Assembly: GCA_014860665.1 (NCBI GenBank)
Contig: JACZJI010000002.1
Coordinates: forward strand, 27,394-91,393
Direction: 5' to 3'
DNA length: 64,000 nt
Source: Bacteroidales bacterium
GTDB taxonomy: Bacteria > Bacteroidota > Bacteroidia > Bacteroidales > F082
Shown here: positions 53,350 through 62,216 of the stretch, piece by piece
Numbering within the stretch: the first letter of the stretch is position 1
Layout: every line of letters begins with the position of its first letter
Program-made: the position numbers and the translations under genes
Notes under the pieces: generated by a model
Database searches by the model: none
What the model saw: the letters and a program-made list of their open reading frames with translations, nothing else
What the model was told of the DNA's origin: nothing

Positions 53350-54108
53350 TCAGCTCTTCCTGCCTGATTTCTCCTTCATCTTAACCTGAGTTATAAAATC
53401 AGCATATCCGGCACTGATAGCCAATACAATTCCGTAGTAGCCATCCAGAAAACCCACTTTGAAGAAACAATTGGTCAGGAATTTTCCGAAAGGTTTAAAA
53501 AACATCTTAAAAAGATTCGCCTTTTTCCCACGGCGTATCATTTCTTCTGCTTTTAAATCAGAGTATTTATTCATCTGTTGAACATATTCATCGAAAGAAT
53601 AATAGGAATAATGCAGTAAATCTCCTTTTAAGTGTCCAAGCTTAGCGTCCGGCTTTAGCACAACTCTTTCATGAACTTTGCTGTCATTCCAATTTCCGGC
53701 ATTCCTGTTCCAAAACCGAAGTTGCCGGTCAGGATACCAGCCCCCGTGTTTAATCCATTTCCCGCAAAAATTGTTGATACGGTTACATTTGTAAGCGTCA
53801 AAAGCTTCATTTTCCCTGGCGGCCAGTAACGACTTCTTAAGTTCCTCCGAAAGCGCTTCATCCGCATCCAGCGAAAGAATCAAATCGAAAGAAGCCTGGC
53901 TGACTGCAAAATTCTTTTGCGAACCATAACCTTCAAACGGGTGCTGAAAAACTTTGGTTTTGTATTTCTCGCAAATCTCAACCGTTTTATCCTTCGAAAG
54001 GGAATCCACCACAATAATCTCATCAGCAACGCCCTGCAGAGACTGAAGGCATCTTTCAATATTACGCTCTTCATTAAAAGCAATGATGGTAGCTGAGATT
54101 TTCTTCAT
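53350..54108 (-). CDS. Glycosyltransferase family 2 (WaaE/KdtX-like)
   Basis: Encodes 252 residues from the ATG at 54108; a TTG three codons upstream is weaker. The GT-A fold is clear (ISATIIAFNEERNIERCLQS, IIVVDSLSKDKTVEIC, LILSLDADEALS with DxD). The C-terminal half (WIKHGGWYPDRQLRFWNRNA and VHERVVLKPD) matches the LPS core beta-glucosyltransferase WaaE group. It probably adds a sugar to lipopolysaccharide or another envelope glycan. Confidence 0.87.
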   Translation of the reverse strand: MKKISATIIAFNEERNIERCLQSLQGVADEIIVVDSLSKDKTVEICEKYKTKVFQHPFEGYGSQKNFAVSQASFDLILSLDADEALSEELKKSLLAARENEAFDAYKCNRINNFCGKWIKHGGWYPDRQLRFWNRNAGNWNDSKVHERVVLKPDAKLGHLKGDLLHYSYYSFDEYVQQMNKYSDLKAEEMIRRGKKANLFKMFFKPFGKFLTNCFFKVGFLDGYYGIVLAISAGYADFITQVKMKEKSGRKS

Positions 54109-54142
54109 GACTGCCAAAATTAGAAAAAAAGGAATTCTGGAA

Positions 54143-54250
54143 ATGCCTAAAGTCCGTAAAGTTCATAAAGTGCCTAAAGTTGAATTTGTTAATCGATACA
54201 AAACTTTAGGCACTTTAAGCACTTTAGTTCACTTGATGAACTTTATGAAC
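54143..54250. repeat. Nested palindromic repeat (AGTGCCTAAAGT family)
   Basis: GTGCCTAAAGTT (54170) pairs with AACTTTAGGCAC (54202), and the outer arms GTTCATAAAG (54161) and CTTTATGAAC (54241) are exact inverses. The left flank also has ATGCCTAAAGTCCGTAAAGTT. Closely related sequence recurs at 62125-62215 and in the 62.2-62.6 kb repeats, so this is a dispersed element. It lies between the convergent-side ends of the GT2 and tryptophanase genes. Confidence 0.8.
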
Positions 54251-54253
54251 TTC

Positions 54254-55630
54254 TTAAACCCTTTCCATCTCCACGGTAAAATGTCTCAAAATCGGCGCTT
54301 CTTTCAGGATACGCAATCCTTTGGTAATCTCTTTCCGGCGATCATAAACATTGATAATGGTAGCCGCAACATAATCCATATGGTTGTTGGTGTACACTCT
54401 TCTTGGGATAGCCAGACGCACCAGTTCAAGATCCGGGAAACGATTTTCGCGGGTTACAGGATCACGGTCCGCCATAATAGCTCCGATTTCCACGCCGCGT
54501 ACACCGCCTTCCAGATATAGTTCCACCGCCAGTGTCTGGGCCGTAAAATGTTCTTTGGGTAAGTTGGGCAGAAACCTTTTGGCATCTACAAAAATAGCAT
54601 GGCCACCATAAGGATACTGAATGGGAATTCCATATTCGCGCAACTGTTTGCCAAGATAAGCTACCTGCGAAATCCGGGTATGCAGATAATCGAATTCGGT
54701 ACCATCGTAAAGGCCCTGTGCCAGCGCATTCATATCGCGTCCTGACATGCCACCATAAGTGATGAATCCTTCAAACAGTATATTAAACGTGGTGGCTTTT
54801 TCAAAGTCTTCCTTGTGGCGGAACCCAATGAAACCACCCATATTCACAATGGCGTCCTTCTTGCTGCTCATGGTCATCCCATCAGCATAGCTAAACATTT
54901 CGCGAACAATTTCCCGAATGCTTTTATCACGGTAACCTTCCTCCCGCATCTTTATGAAATACGCATTTTCAGCAAACCTCGCCGAATCAAAAAACACGGG
55001 GACATGGTATTTATCAGCCACCCGTCTTACGGCTTTCATATTGGCAAGAGAAACAGGTTGTCCCCCCGAAGAATTACAGGTAATGGTTACAATAATCAAT
55101 GGAACCTGTTCGCGGGGATATTTTTTCAGAACTGTTTCAAGCTTATTTAAATCCACATTTCCTTTAAAAGGATGGTCCAGTTCCGTATGAAAAGCTTCGT
55201 CAATGGTACAATCAATGGCCGTAGCTTTCCTGAATTCAATATGTCCTTTAGTGGTATCGAAGTGCGAGTTTCCGGGAACAACATCTCCTTCTTTAACCAG
55301 TGCTGAAAACAGCACATTTTCTGCTGCCCGGCCCTGATGGGTAGGTAAAAAATATTCAAAACCAGTGATATCGCGGATGGCGTCTTTCAGCTTGTAATAG
55401 GATGAAGCACCGGCATAACTTTCGTCACCCAGCATCATGGCCGACCATTGTTTGTCGCTCATGGCTCCGGTTCCGGAGTCGGTTAGCAGGTCGATATAAA
55501 CCTGATCGCTGTGAAGGTTAAACAAATTGTAATGTGCGTTCTTTATCCATTCTGACCTCTCTTCCCGGGTACTACGACGAATGTTCTCAACGACTTTCAT
55601 TTTGTATGATTCTGCAAAAGGCAATTCCAT
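54254..55630 (-). CDS. tnaA: Tryptophanase
   Basis: Encodes 458 residues. This PLP beta-eliminating lyase is distinguished from tyrosine phenol-lyase by residues at specificity sites: FDTTKGH has Asp125 (Thr in TPL, Asp137 in E. coli TnaA), GVRGVEIGA has Ile382 where TPL has Arg381, and LRHFT keeps His450 (TnaA His463; Phe in TPL). The PLP lysine is K258 in SSKKDA. It splits tryptophan into indole, pyruvate and ammonia. Upstream on the same strand is a leader with a short ORF and hairpin that may control it. Confidence 0.92.
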   Translation of the reverse strand: MELPFAESYKMKVVENIRRSTREERSEWIKNAHYNLFNLHSDQVYIDLLTDSGTGAMSDKQWSAMMLGDESYAGASSYYKLKDAIRDITGFEYFLPTHQGRAAENVLFSALVKEGDVVPGNSHFDTTKGHIEFRKATAIDCTIDEAFHTELDHPFKGNVDLNKLETVLKKYPREQVPLIIVTITCNSSGGQPVSLANMKAVRRVADKYHVPVFFDSARFAENAYFIKMREEGYRDKSIREIVREMFSYADGMTMSSKKDAIVNMGGFIGFRHKEDFEKATTFNILFEGFITYGGMSGRDMNALAQGLYDGTEFDYLHTRISQVAYLGKQLREYGIPIQYPYGGHAIFVDAKRFLPNLPKEHFTAQTLAVELYLEGGVRGVEIGAIMADRDPVTRENRFPDLELVRLAIPRRVYTNNHMDYVAATIINVYDRRKEITKGLRILKEAPILRHFTVEMERV

Positions 55631-55663
55631 GACAATAATTTTAGAAGTAAAAAAGGAATTAAT

Positions 55664-55693
55664 TAATCTGAAAAGGGTTTCTTTTTCAGATTA
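55664..55693 (-). promoter_or_regulatory. Leader hairpin upstream of tnaA (candidate attenuator)
   Basis: On the minus strand TAATCTGAAAA and TTTTCAGATTA form an exact 11-bp stem with an 8-base loop. It is followed by an AU-rich tract and, 14 nt later, UUUUUU, a weak terminator-like tail. The stem ends 33 bp before the tnaA ATG. Its first three bases are the TAA stop of the leader ORF, so a ribosome held at that stop would cover the left arm. Confidence 0.65.
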
Positions 55694-55762
55694 GCAGAAA
55701 CGGTCTCTCTCTTTGATGTTGAGAAAAGTCATTTTAGGATATGTATCGAGTAAGGCAAGCAT
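55691..55762 (-). CDS. Candidate leader peptide upstream of tnaA (23 codons)
   Basis: ATG at 55762 opens a 23-codon frame ending at TAA (55691-55693). It starts MLALLDTYPK and ends with Asp-Arg-Phe-Cys; there is no Trp and only one Pro (position 9). It lies between a -7 box (55783-55790) and the hairpin, with its stop codon forming the first bases of the stem. The position is like that of tnaC in proteobacteria, but the essential TnaC residues (Trp12, Asp16, Pro24) are absent. A frame of 23 codons could occur by chance; the coincidence of its end with the stem is the main support. Confidence 0.4.
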   Translation of the reverse strand: MLALLDTYPKMTFLNIKERDRFC

Positions 55763-55782
55763 GATCAAAATAAGCTGATGTG

Positions 55783-55790
55783 CAAAAATA
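55783..55790 (-). promoter_or_regulatory. Candidate -7 box (TATTTTTG) of the tnaA leader
   Basis: TATTTTTG on the minus strand fits TAnnTTTG. It would start transcription near 55776, giving a leader of about 146 bases to the tnaA ATG with the short ORF close to the 5' end. It lies 13 bp after the stop of the upstream DUF6873 gene, which points the same way, so read-through from that gene is also possible. Confidence 0.45.
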
Positions 55791-55802
55791 ACAAATTTTT
55801 CG

Positions 55803-56492
55803 TCAGGGAAAAATCATCAGACTGCCACCGTCGAACAACAGTCCCTGATAAAGTTCTATGATTTCATATCCCGCTTTGGTCAGAACTTCTCCCAATGTAT
55901 CCCCTTCAGGATAGAATTTCAGTGCTCCCAACAGGTAAGCTTTGTCCTCAAACAAACCCATAGTACCCCCAAGAAAGCCATATTTAAAACCCGGCAGTAA
56001 AATTCCTTTGGGAGAAAAATAATCGATTTTAACTTCAGTGTTTTTCAGCGTTCTGTATATCCCTGCATCGGAAGTAATGAAAGCGCCGTTTTTCATCGGC
56101 ACCATGCTGCAGCGGGCATAACCCTGACTGATAAAAATCCGCATCCTGTTGTTAAAAACCCTTTTCAGGCTTTCATCCGAGATGTGAATATTGTGGATCA
56201 GATAGTCGTCTGAAACGGAAGCATTATATCGTGCTGTTTCGGGATATTTACTTCCAACGGGTAGCGTTCCCTTTTCAAAATGAATATTATGCTCTTTCAG
56301 TATTTGAAGATATTTTGCCGGAGTGTTGGGTGCCGCAACCAGAAGGTCACCGGAGTAACAGAAAAATATATCGGGATGTCCGGAAATTGCTTCATAAGTA
56401 ATTCCTGAAGTCTGAAAAGGCACAAAAGTTCCAAGCCTGGCAAGTTTTTCTTTTGCTATCTCAGGAATGCGAGCGTCTCCTACAAACAACAT
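55803..56492 (-). CDS. DUF6873-family GME-fold protein
   Basis: Encodes 229 residues. It resembles the DUF6873 group related to guanidino-modifying enzymes (GME fold); the patches include GDARIPEIAKEKLARLG, YNASVSDDYLIHN, ISQGYARCSMVPM, GGTMGLFEDKAYLLG and LYQGLLFDGGSLMIF. A cysteine in ARCSMVP and an Asp/His pair may be functional, but I cannot assign a reaction. It lies upstream of tnaA on the same strand; any link is inference. Confidence 0.6.
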   Translation of the reverse strand: MLFVGDARIPEIAKEKLARLGTFVPFQTSGITYEAISGHPDIFFCYSGDLLVAAPNTPAKYLQILKEHNIHFEKGTLPVGSKYPETARYNASVSDDYLIHNIHISDESLKRVFNNRMRIFISQGYARCSMVPMKNGAFITSDAGIYRTLKNTEVKIDYFSPKGILLPGFKYGFLGGTMGLFEDKAYLLGALKFYPEGDTLGEVLTKAGYEIIELYQGLLFDGGSLMIFP

Positions 56493-56514
56493 AATTACTT
56501 AATTTTGTCCATTA

Positions 56515-56522
56515 CAAAAATA
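56515..56522 (-). promoter_or_regulatory. Candidate -7 box (TATTTTTG) of the DUF6873 gene
   Basis: TATTTTTG on the minus strand fits TAnnTTTG, 22 bp before the ATG. The divergent SDR gene lies 65 bp to the right. Confidence 0.4.
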
Positions 56523-56587
56523 CGAATTCGCAAATCAGGATTGTATTTAATTACAAAAGAAAGATTTAATAATTTTAAGATCATATC

Positions 56588-57358
56588 ATGAAAAATAACA
56601 GATGGAGGCTGGACGGGAAAACCGCGCTGGTAACAGGAAGCACGAAGGGGATTGGAAAAGCAATAGCAGAAGAACTGGCCGGGCTGGGAGCAGAAGTTTA
56701 TATCATCTCACGGCATCAGAATGAAATTGATGACCAGTTAAATTCCATGACTAAAAAAGGATTTTCCGCCAAAGGCTTCCGGGCAGACGTAAGCCTCCCC
56801 GGTGACAGGGAAAAACTGGTTTCTTTTGTAAAAGAAACCAGCGGAAAGCTGGATATTCTGGTTAACAATGTAGGCACCAACATCCGTAAAAAATCTGTTG
56901 AATACAGTGAAGAAGAGTTCGACCATATTTTCAATACCAATCTGCGTTCCAACTTCTTTCTTTCACAGCTGTTTTATCCCTTGCTGAAAGAATCTACGGA
57001 AGCTGCTGTTGTGAGTGTGTTGTCCGTGGCTGGACTGACGCATCTGCGATCCGGGTCCCCATACGGGATGACCAAGGCCGCCCTGGTACAGCTGACGAAG
57101 AACCTGGCAGCAGAATGGGCTGACAGCCAGATACGGGTAAATGCAGTGGCTCCCTGGTATACCAAAACACCGCTTGTAGAAGCCCTGCTTCAAAACAAAC
57201 AATACCTGCAGGATATTCTGGACCGCACCCCCATGAAGCGCGTTGCAGAGCCTGAAGAAGTCTCTTCGGCTGTCACTTTCCTTTGCCTGCCGGCAGCTTC
57301 TTACATCACCGGACAATGTCTGGCAGTAGATGGTGGTTTCACTATTTATGGCTTCTAG
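56588..57358 (+). CDS. SDR-family oxidoreductase (tropinone-reductase-like)
   Basis: Encodes 256 residues. Classical SDR motifs: [22 protein letters not shown] and the catalytic S-Y-K in [21 protein letters not shown]-terminal [20 protein letters not shown] is typical. The overall sequence, including TKGIG...PWYTKTPLV, resembles plant tropinone-reductase-type SDRs and their bacterial relatives; the substrate is not predictable. Probably cytoplasmic and monocistronic. Confidence 0.9.
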   Translation: MKNNRWRLDGKTALVTGSTKGIGKAIAEELAGLGAEVYIISRHQNEIDDQLNSMTKKGFSAKGFRADVSLPGDREKLVSFVKETSGKLDILVNNVGTNIRKKSVEYSEEEFDHIFNTNLRSNFFLSQLFYPLLKESTEAAVVSVLSVAGLTHLRSGSPYGMTKAALVQLTKNLAAEWADSQIRVNAVAPWYTKTPLVEALLQNKQYLQDILDRTPMKRVAEPEEVSSAVTFLCLPAASYITGQCLAVDGGFTIYGF

Positions 57359-57451
57359 ATATATGTTCTGAAATCATTGCTTTCTTTGAAGCAGAAATAG
57401 TCAGAATTATGATATTTTTTGTTAAAAGTGTCGTATCTGACTCTAAATAAT

Positions 57452-57459
57452 TAGTTTTG
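57452..57459 (+). promoter_or_regulatory. Candidate -7 box (TAGTTTTG) of the TlpA-like gene
   Basis: TAGTTTTG fits TAnnTTTG and lies 34 bp before the ATG at 57494. The TTTG upstream is at about 30 bp, outside the usual spacing. Confidence 0.4.
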
Positions 57460-57493
57460 CAATTCTCAAATCATTTAATAAATCGAAAAAATC

Positions 57494-58624
57494 ATGCGAA
57501 AACTATTTTTTTCAATTGGAATTTTTACCCTGGCAGTGATGTTTCTGGCATCTTGTTCAAATTCAAACCAGAAAAAAAATGCAAACGGCTTTAGCGTCGC
57601 CATCGATATTAATGGTCTGACGCCTGAAACCAACATTGTTTTACAAAAACGTGTTAATGGTGATTGGGTTAAACTAGACTCTACTACCCTCAAGGATGGT
57701 AAAGGAACTATTACCGGAGAAGTTAAAGGTCCTGAACTGTATTATCTCACCATTCCAAAATTCAATGTTTATATCCCAATGTGGGTAGAAAACAGTGACA
57801 TTACTGTAACTGCAGGAATCAATTCATTAAGAAATCCTGTTATTAAAGGTTCAAAAGCCCAGGATTCTTATCAGGCCTATATGGATTCTACCAAACATTT
57901 CAGAGATAGCGAAATGCAACTGGAGCAGGACTATACCCGTGCCCGTATTGCAAAGCAGGATAACGAAATGAAAAAAGCTGAAAGTGACTACGACCATATA
58001 GAAAATCAAAGAATCAATTATATGGTGGGTTATGTCATGCGTCATAATAGCAGTGTGATATCTCCTTATCTTGTTATGCGTAATTCTTTTGCTCTTTCAT
58101 TGGGACAAATGGATTCGGTAACCAATAGTTTCGATACCACCCTTGCAAATAATGAATATGTGGTATTATTAAAATCCCGCGTAGCTGTTTTGAAACGTGT
58201 AGCTCCCGGACAGCATTTTACCGATTTCACATTGGATGATACCACCGGAAAACCAGTGTCACTTGCATCTGTGGTGAAAGATCACAAATATACACTGGTT
58301 GATTTCTGGGCTTCATGGTGCGGACCCTGCCGTGCAGAAAATCCCAATGTGGTAGCTGCTTATAAGAAATTCCACAAAAAAGGATTCACTGTATTCGGCG
58401 TATCTTTCGACCGCGATCATGACAGCTGGGTTCGTGCCATTAAAACAGACGGCCTCGACTGGACACAGGTTTCTGATTTGAAATTCTGGCAGTCAGCTGC
58501 AGGTAAATTGTACGGTGTGGAATCTATTCCTCACAACGTTTTGATTAATGAACAAGGAACTATTATTGCTCAGGATCTGAGAGGACAAGCCCTCCAGGAC
58601 AAACTGAAAACTTTGCTGAAATAG
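57494..58624 (+). CDS. TlpA-like thiol-disulfide oxidoreductase lipoprotein (DUF4369 type)
   Basis: Encodes 376 residues. A lipobox (LAVMFLASCSN, Cys21) is followed by a DUF4369-like N-terminal beta domain (FSVAIDINGLTPETNIVLQK) and a helical linker. A thioredoxin domain follows (about 230-376), with active-site C276-G-P-C279 in DFWASWCGPCRAEN. It faces the periplasm and handles disulfide reduction of envelope proteins; such proteins are abundant in Bacteroidota. A terminator follows 20 bp after the stop. Confidence 0.93.
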   Translation: MRKLFFSIGIFTLAVMFLASCSNSNQKKNANGFSVAIDINGLTPETNIVLQKRVNGDWVKLDSTTLKDGKGTITGEVKGPELYYLTIPKFNVYIPMWVENSDITVTAGINSLRNPVIKGSKAQDSYQAYMDSTKHFRDSEMQLEQDYTRARIAKQDNEMKKAESDYDHIENQRINYMVGYVMRHNSSVISPYLVMRNSFALSLGQMDSVTNSFDTTLANNEYVVLLKSRVAVLKRVAPGQHFTDFTLDDTTGKPVSLASVVKDHKYTLVDFWASWCGPCRAENPNVVAAYKKFHKKGFTVFGVSFDRDHDSWVRAIKTDGLDWTQVSDLKFWQSAAGKLYGVESIPHNVLINEQGTIIAQDLRGQALQDKLKTLLK

Positions 58625-58644
58625 TTCTAAGCTTAAGATAATTA

Positions 58645-58680
58645 AACCCGGACAAATAAATTGTCCGGGTTTTTTATTTT
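58645..58680 (+). terminator. Intrinsic terminator of the TlpA-like gene
   Basis: AACCCGGACAA and TTGTCCGGGTT form a perfect 11-bp stem with a 5-base loop ATAAA, followed by TTTTATTTTTT. Confidence 0.88.
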
Positions 58681-58997
58681 TTAAAATTGAAGAAATCTAA
58701 CTTCAGCTTTTCTGATTAAACCGACAAAAATTCAGAAAAAAGCATTCTTAACTCCCTGTCCGGAAACATGAAAACATCCGCAGACATTACCAAACTCTGG
58801 GTTTTGAGATATTTCAGATGAATAATTTCAATCTTTCTGTGAAACTTAATTATCTCATAATCCAATTATTTATCTATATTAGTCCCCTGAAATGGACATG
58901 ACTTTAAATTATCAAAACCCCTTGTATTATCCATATCTGAAAGGAGAGCTTCTATTGCAGAAAAAGGATTTTTACAATTAAAATCATTGTTATTATA
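58681..58997. other. Intergenic stretch before the Asp-box protein
   Basis: 317 bp, AT-rich, with no gene I trust. A 29-codon ATG frame (58892-58981) ends 16 bp before the next gene, but it has no supporting motif or hairpin. No clear TAnnTTTG box is seen. Confidence 0.4.
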
Positions 58998-61900
58998 ATG
59001 AAACACGGCGTACTCAAAAGAATAAGCTTTCAACTCCTTGTTGTACTGGCAGGAGTTACTTTTACTTTACCGGCTCATGCTCAGGACTGGTTAAAAAACC
59101 TCCCCCAGAATAAGGTAAAGAACCATACTTTAACTCTCAGAGATTACCAGGCAGCTTTTATGGAACACTGGAATGAATATGCACTGAAAGAAAAAAAAGC
59201 CAAAGAAGAGAATGAATTACTCGATGAGAACTATGAAAAATTCAAACGCTGGGAGTGGTACTGGGAAACCCGTGTAGATTTTAAAACAGGTACTTTCCCT
59301 ACCGTAACTGCCTATGATGTATATAAACAATATCTTCAGACACATCCAAGAACAAAAGCAGAAACCGCCAATGCATGGACCAGTATCGGACCCAGCAAAA
59401 CATTGGGCGGTTATGCCGGACTGGGGCGTATCAATTGTGTAGCTTTTAGCCCTGTTGATACCAATACCCTGTATGTAGGCTCCGCCTCTGGTGGTATATG
59501 GAAGACTACCAACCTCGGAGCTACCTGGACTCCCACCGGTGATTTTAACAATGCACTGGGTGTTGCAGGACTTGTAGTTGTGAACACAGGTGGTCAGGAT
59601 ATTGTGTATCTGGCAACCGGCGACAAGGACCACTACGATACTTATTCCGTGGGAGTGCTTAAATCTACCGACGGGGGAAACACCTGGAATAAAACCGGCC
59701 TGACCTGGAGAACCAGTCAACACGGGATGGTTTACAAGCTGCTGCTTGATCCTAACAACAACAATACCTTGTATGCTGCCAGTAATGGCGGACTCTTCAA
59801 AACCACCGACGGTGCCAACACCTGGACCCGGATCAATACATTGATATTCAGAGATATAGAATTTCAACCCGGTTCCAGCAGCAGGATGATTGCTTCCACC
59901 AATTCCGGGGGGATTTATTACAGCAAAGACGCAGGAGCACACTGGACTCAATCCGTGAATCTTTCTTCTGAAGGAAGAACAGAACTGGCAGTAACTCCTG
60001 ACAGTAATAATGTGGTATATGCAGTGATGTCAAATGCCAGTAATTATGGTCTTTATGGAATTTATAAATCTGTTGATACAGGCGTAAATTTTAAACAGAT
60101 CCCTGATACCCTGAATCTTCTGGGTTGGAATTGCAAAGGTGATGACACCGGCGGACAAGGATGGTATGATCTCACTATTGCCGCAGATCCGGATAGTGCC
60201 AGTAAAGTATTTGTAGGAGGTGTCAACGATTGGTATACCCAGGATGGAGGTAAGTCATGGCACCTGAGCAATCACTGGTCAAGCAACTGTAGCGGAGAGA
60301 CTCAGATCGTCCATGCCGATAAACACGATATTGTTTTCCAAAAAGCAACTCATGCTCTTTTTGAATGCAATGATGGCGGAATTTACAAAAGTAATGACGG
60401 ATTAAACTGGAAAAATATAGGTAATGGACTTGTTACCAGTCAGATATACCGGATTGGACTCTCCAAGACAGTGGCTGGCGAAGTGGTAGCCGGACTACAG
60501 GATAACGGTACAAAGCTTTTATATGGAGGCAACTGGAGAGATGTTTATGGCGGTGACGGACTGGACTGTCTGATTGATTATACCAACGATAGTATTCAAT
60601 ACGGGGAAGCACCAAATGGAAGTCTTGTAAGAACCAAAAATCGTTGGAGTACTGCCACAGACATTACATCAGGGTTGCCAAGCAGCGGAGCCTGGCTTAC
60701 TCCGTTCGTCATAGACCCGGTAAATCACAAAACGCTCTTTACGGGATTCAGTGATGTGTATAAGACCACAAACCAGGGAGATAGCTGGACAAAAGTAAGC
60801 AACTTCCAAAGCACCTCTACCATTCGTTCCATGGCCATTGCTCCTTCCAACCATCTGTATGTTTATGCCGCCACGCAAACCAAACTGTATCAAAGCCAGG
60901 ATGGTGGAAATTCCTGGAAAGACATCACAGGTTCATTACCGGTTGATTTAGCAAGTATTACAAACATTGCTGTAAACTACACACAACCCGGAACGGTTTG
61001 GGTAACTTTTGGAGGGTATAACAATATAGGCGTATATGAAACGCAAAACAGCGGTGTCAGTTGGAATGATATATCAGATGGATTGCCTGCCATTCCCATA
61101 GATTGTATAGTCCAGAATAAATTGAAAGACACAACTCAGATTTACGCAGGAACAGATGTGGGAGTTTTTGTAAGACAGGGTAACTCGCAGTGGGTTTCCT
61201 ATATGGATCAGCTACCCAATGTTGTAGTAAACGATCTCGAAATTCAATATGACAATAACGGGAGTGGAAAGCTGTATGCTGGGACATTTGGCCGCGGGTT
61301 GTGGAATGCAGACCTGTTTAGCGGGTATATTGCCCCGGTCACAGCAGCCAATTTTGAAGCAGACGCCACTAGTCCGCTGGTGGGTGATACTGTGCGGTTT
61401 ACCGATCTCTCTAACAACAGTCCTACTTCCTGGAAATGGCATTTTGTCCCGGCCACTGTCACTTATCTGTCTAACACTGACAGCACATCAGAAAACCCTG
61501 TTGTAAAATTTAATGCGGCTGGTTATTATTCAGTTACACTGGCATCTACAGGATCAACTACACTTACCAAAACCATTTCTTCCTATATACTGGCAGAAGA
61601 TCGATTCAAGGTTACAGTTACCGCAAACCGCACAGAAGTTTGTAAAGGCGATACTACTCAGCTTTTTGCCAGTGTATCAGGAGGTTCAGGCAATTATAAA
61701 TTCTCATGGAGTTCTAAACCATTGGGATTTAGCTCTTCAACACAAAATCCTGTGATTACACCGGCCAATGACACTACATCTTACACTGTGGCTGTGCTCG
61801 ACGGGAACAATTCCACTATCGGAAGTATTATTATCTACCGTGTTACATGCACAGGAATCAGTAATAACGAGGCCGTTACGGGGAGGGTGGAAGTCTTCCC

Positions 61901-62120
61901 TAACCCGAGTAACGGACTCTTTACGGTTTCCGCTGAGAAAACCATTGAGAATGTTGAATTATTGAACCAAAACGGGGTAACGGTATATTCTGAAAACGTG
62001 AATGCAAAGAAAGCTATGCTGAACATCCGGTTACCACGCGGCATGTATTTCGTGAAAGTGACCCTCGCAGGAGAAAACCAGGCACAGCTGATCTCTTTGC
62101 TGAAACTCCTTATCTGGTAG
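58998..62120 (+). CDS. Large Asp-box (VPS10/BNR-like) surface protein with PKD and T9SS sorting domain
   Basis: Encodes 1040 residues. The signal peptide (FQLLVVLAGVTFTLPAHAQ) precedes a helical N-terminal region. Next is a long propeller region with many Asp-box repeats (STDGGNTWNKT, TTDGANTWTRI, SKDAGAHWTQ, TQDGGKSWHLS, TTNQGDSWTKV, SQDGGNSWKDI, TQNSGVSWNDI). A PKD-type domain (DTVRFTDLSNNSPTSWKWHF) lies about 785-870, followed by an Ig-like module (VCKGDTTQLFASVSGGSGNYKF). The C-terminal sorting domain (VEVFPNPSNGLFTVSA, PRGMYFVKV) is recognised by the T9SS, with a longer tail than usual. It is probably a secreted glycan-binding or degrading protein; no glycosidase catalytic triad was identified. 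Confidence 0.9.
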   Translation: MKHGVLKRISFQLLVVLAGVTFTLPAHAQDWLKNLPQNKVKNHTLTLRDYQAAFMEHWNEYALKEKKAKEENELLDENYEKFKRWEWYWETRVDFKTGTFPTVTAYDVYKQYLQTHPRTKAETANAWTSIGPSKTLGGYAGLGRINCVAFSPVDTNTLYVGSASGGIWKTTNLGATWTPTGDFNNALGVAGLVVVNTGGQDIVYLATGDKDHYDTYSVGVLKSTDGGNTWNKTGLTWRTSQHGMVYKLLLDPNNNNTLYAASNGGLFKTTDGANTWTRINTLIFRDIEFQPGSSSRMIASTNSGGIYYSKDAGAHWTQSVNLSSEGRTELAVTPDSNNVVYAVMSNASNYGLYGIYKSVDTGVNFKQIPDTLNLLGWNCKGDDTGGQGWYDLTIAADPDSASKVFVGGVNDWYTQDGGKSWHLSNHWSSNCSGETQIVHADKHDIVFQKATHALFECNDGGIYKSNDGLNWKNIGNGLVTSQIYRIGLSKTVAGEVVAGLQDNGTKLLYGGNWRDVYGGDGLDCLIDYTNDSIQYGEAPNGSLVRTKNRWSTATDITSGLPSSGAWLTPFVIDPVNHKTLFTGFSDVYKTTNQGDSWTKVSNFQSTSTIRSMAIAPSNHLYVYAATQTKLYQSQDGGNSWKDITGSLPVDLASITNIAVNYTQPGTVWVTFGGYNNIGVYETQNSGVSWNDISDGLPAIPIDCIVQNKLKDTTQIYAGTDVGVFVRQGNSQWVSYMDQLPNVVVNDLEIQYDNNGSGKLYAGTFGRGLWNADLFSGYIAPVTAANFEADATSPLVGDTVRFTDLSNNSPTSWKWHFVPATVTYLSNTDSTSENPVVKFNAAGYYSVTLASTGSTTLTKTISSYILAEDRFKVTVTANRTEVCKGDTTQLFASVSGGSGNYKFSWSSKPLGFSSSTQNPVITPANDTTSYTVAVLDGNNSTIGSIIIYRVTCTGISNNEAVTGRVEVFPNPSNGLFTVSAEKTIENVELLNQNGVTVYSENVNAKKAMLNIRLPRGMYFVKVTLAGENQAQLISLLKLLIW

Positions 62121-62124
62121 AGGA

Positions 62125-62216
62125 GTTCATAAAGTGCGCTGAAGTGCCTAAAGTCCGTAAAGTTATTCGTTAACTTATCTAAAAAACTTTAGGCACTCAA
62201 GTTCACTTTCGCTCGC
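62125..62216. repeat. Palindromic AGTGCCTAAAGT-family element, second copy
   Basis: GTTCATAAAG at 62125, GAAGTGCCTAAAGTCCGTAAAGTT from 62141, and the inverse AAACTTTAGGCACT at 62185 repeat the arms found at 54143-54250. It begins right after the Asp-box gene stop, where it could also end its transcript, and merges with the 185-bp repeat. Confidence 0.75.

Noticed and set aside
54254..55630. Tyrosine phenol-lyase
   Set aside because: Residues at the specificity positions (Asp125, Ile382, His450) follow tryptophanase, not TPL.
58892..58981. A 29-codon ATG frame just before the Asp-box gene
   Set aside because: No hairpin, no motif, and the frame ends with nothing of note next to it; length is within chance for AT-rich DNA.
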